This document shows positions 5,547 to 6,365 of a stretch of 6,365 bases of DNA, piece by piece. The notes below the pieces were generated by a model. The model was not told the DNA's origin. It saw nothing but the letters and a program-made list of their open reading frames with translations, and made no database searches. The position numbers and the translations under genes are program-made. The first letter of the stretch is position 1; each line of letters begins with the position of its first letter. Source of the DNA: JBBQBQ01 sp038317685 (GTDB lineage Bacteria > Desulfobacterota > Desulfuromonadia > Desulfuromonadales > DDH964); assembly GCA_038317685.1 (NCBI GenBank), contig JBBQBQ010000201.1, positions 1 to 6,365 on the forward strand, given 5' to 3'.

Positions 5547-5954
5547 CTAACGGGGGAGCGACTGCAGCAACTCATCAACCGCCAGTAGCGGAAATTCGTG
5601 ACCACAATAGGAAAAATTTTCCTGCATGATCCCCGCTACGCCCGTTTCTTCCTCAGTCAACGCACCCGACCCGCAATCGACGATCTTCTGAACCAGGTCC
5701 GCGGGGAGACCGACCACTCCCTGCCCGGTGCTGTAGGCAATGGTGAAGGGGGCATTCTCCTGGGACGTGCCGAGCAAGCCGCCCAGATCAAGGAGCGGCA
5801 CCACTTCTCCCCCAAAGAAAAAAACTCCGCAAAAACCAGGTCGGATTCTGACCAGCGGCCAGACGTGCGGGGTCAACAGAATGTGCAGCACCCCTTCAAG
5901 GGAGAGGGCATAGGATCTGCCTCCCAAGCTTAGCAGCGCCACCTTGGAAATCAC
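5547..5954 (-). CDS. CheW-like adaptor protein, divergent (second of tandem pair)
   Basis: This 135-residue protein is one CheW domain. CheW proteins are small SH3-like adaptors that couple chemoreceptors to the histidine kinase CheA. The fold is recognisable from VALLSLGGRSYALSLEGV (5-22), GVFFFGGEVVPLLDL (43-57), IAYSTGQGVVGLPAD (72-86) and the closing EFPLLAVDELL (120-130). I chose the GTG at 5954: it overlaps the upstream stop as GTGA, has GAGGGG just upstream, and puts the start at the usual point of a CheW domain. A GTG at 5993 would add 13 residues and a longer overlap. In canonical CheW an NLRG motif precedes the PxxDL segment. Here it reads FFGG, with Gly48 in place of the Arg. That suggests altered partner contacts. 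The 4-base overlap implies translational coupling with the upstream paralogue. Confidence 0.85.
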   Translation of the reverse strand: MISKVALLSLGGRSYALSLEGVLHILLTPHVWPLVRIRPGFCGVFFFGGEVVPLLDLGGLLGTSQENAPFTIAYSTGQGVVGLPADLVQKIVDCGSGALTEEETGVAGIMQENFSYCGHEFPLLAVDELLQSLPR

Positions 5955-6365
5955 GCTGCCCCTCGCATGGCTTCCAAGGCCAAGGCACTGCACGCATGGA
6001 GGGGTTCACCCCGCCACAACCACAGACCGTCATACGGGAGAGGCACCGTCCGTTGCAGCAACGGGGGCAACGGACTGAAAATGAAGTTTGCTTCGGGAAA
6101 AATCCCTTCGACCCGATCGACGACTCCCCCCCACATGCCGTCCCGACCGCAAAGCACCAGGACCGCCGAGCGTTCCGCACCTTCTGGCGCAACGGGGAGT
6201 CCCAGGGCTGGACGCAGGTCGAAGACCGGAAGCGTTCCATCCCGAAAGGGCAGGCCCCCCAGCAGCGCCAAGGGGCTTCCGGCCGCGGGATCGTTGAGTG
6301 AGCCCTGTCCGTCGCGAATTTCGACCAAGTCGTCAATCGGCAGGGAAAACCCGAAGCCACCGACC
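5951..6365 (-). CDS. CheW-like adaptor protein, 5' end beyond window (partial, first of tandem pair)
   Basis: The reading frame is open to the window edge (first full codon at 6364-6362), with TGA at 5953-5951. About 137 residues are visible, and the true start is probably only a few to some ten codons outside. It opens VGGFGFSLPIDDLVEIRD, the classical first strands of a CheW domain. GLPFRDGTLPVFDLRPALGL follows, where the Arg aligns with that of the canonical NLRG motif. VLVLCGRDGMWGGVVDRVEG corresponds to the second subdomain. The C-terminus ends LALEAMRGAA. A TTG at 6328 lies inside the domain and is not a plausible start. The role expected of the family is to bridge a receptor and a CheA-type kinase. 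No receptor or kinase gene is in the window, so they would have to lie further right or elsewhere. It is more canonical than its downstream neighbour. Confidence 0.88.
   Translation of the reverse strand, partial: VGGFGFSLPIDDLVEIRDGQGSLNDPAAGSPLALLGGLPFRDGTLPVFDLRPALGLPVAPEGAERSAVLVLCGRDGMWGGVVDRVEGIFPEANFIFSPLPPLLQRTVPLPYDGLWLWRGEPLHACSALALEAMRGAA

Overview
The window reads as a chromosomal segment from a GC-rich Gram-negative bacterium. It is most likely a deltaproteobacterium of the Desulfuromonadia (Geobacter/Desulfuromonas-like). This rests on my recognition of the receiver-domain type and of tandem CheW-like genes, not on a database search. All six supported genes lie on the minus strand, so transcription runs from the right edge to the left. 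I see no rRNA, tRNA, CRISPR array, insertion sequence or integrase.

In order of transcription, two CheW-like adaptor genes come first. The first is cut by the right window edge, and the second overlaps it by 4 bases (GTGA). After about 120 bp comes a 562-residue protein. It has an intact phosphoreceiver domain, a roughly 380-residue Pro/Ala/acidic linker containing four exact-length 27-residue repeats, and a helical C-terminus resembling by eye the oligomerising tail of the polar scaffold PopZ. These three genes look like one signalling or localisation module. A clear intrinsic terminator ends the module.

A sigma70-type promoter for valS (valyl-tRNA synthetase, 885 aa, complete) is physically interleaved with that terminator: its -10 box lies in the terminator loop and adjoining stem. 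The short valS leader holds two more stem-loops, one covering the Shine-Dalgarno. valS is followed after 48 bp by a 148-residue cytoplasmic protein of unknown function, probably co-transcribed. A further sigma70-like promoter then drives a secreted protein of unknown function whose C-terminus runs off the left edge.

The most interesting item is the receiver/repeat-linker/PopZ-like protein beside two divergent CheW paralogues. I infer a phosphorylation-controlled scaffold or clustering protein. The terminator/promoter overlap and the structured leaders of valS and the receiver gene are the main non-coding observations. No gene-free stretch exceeds about 145 bp.
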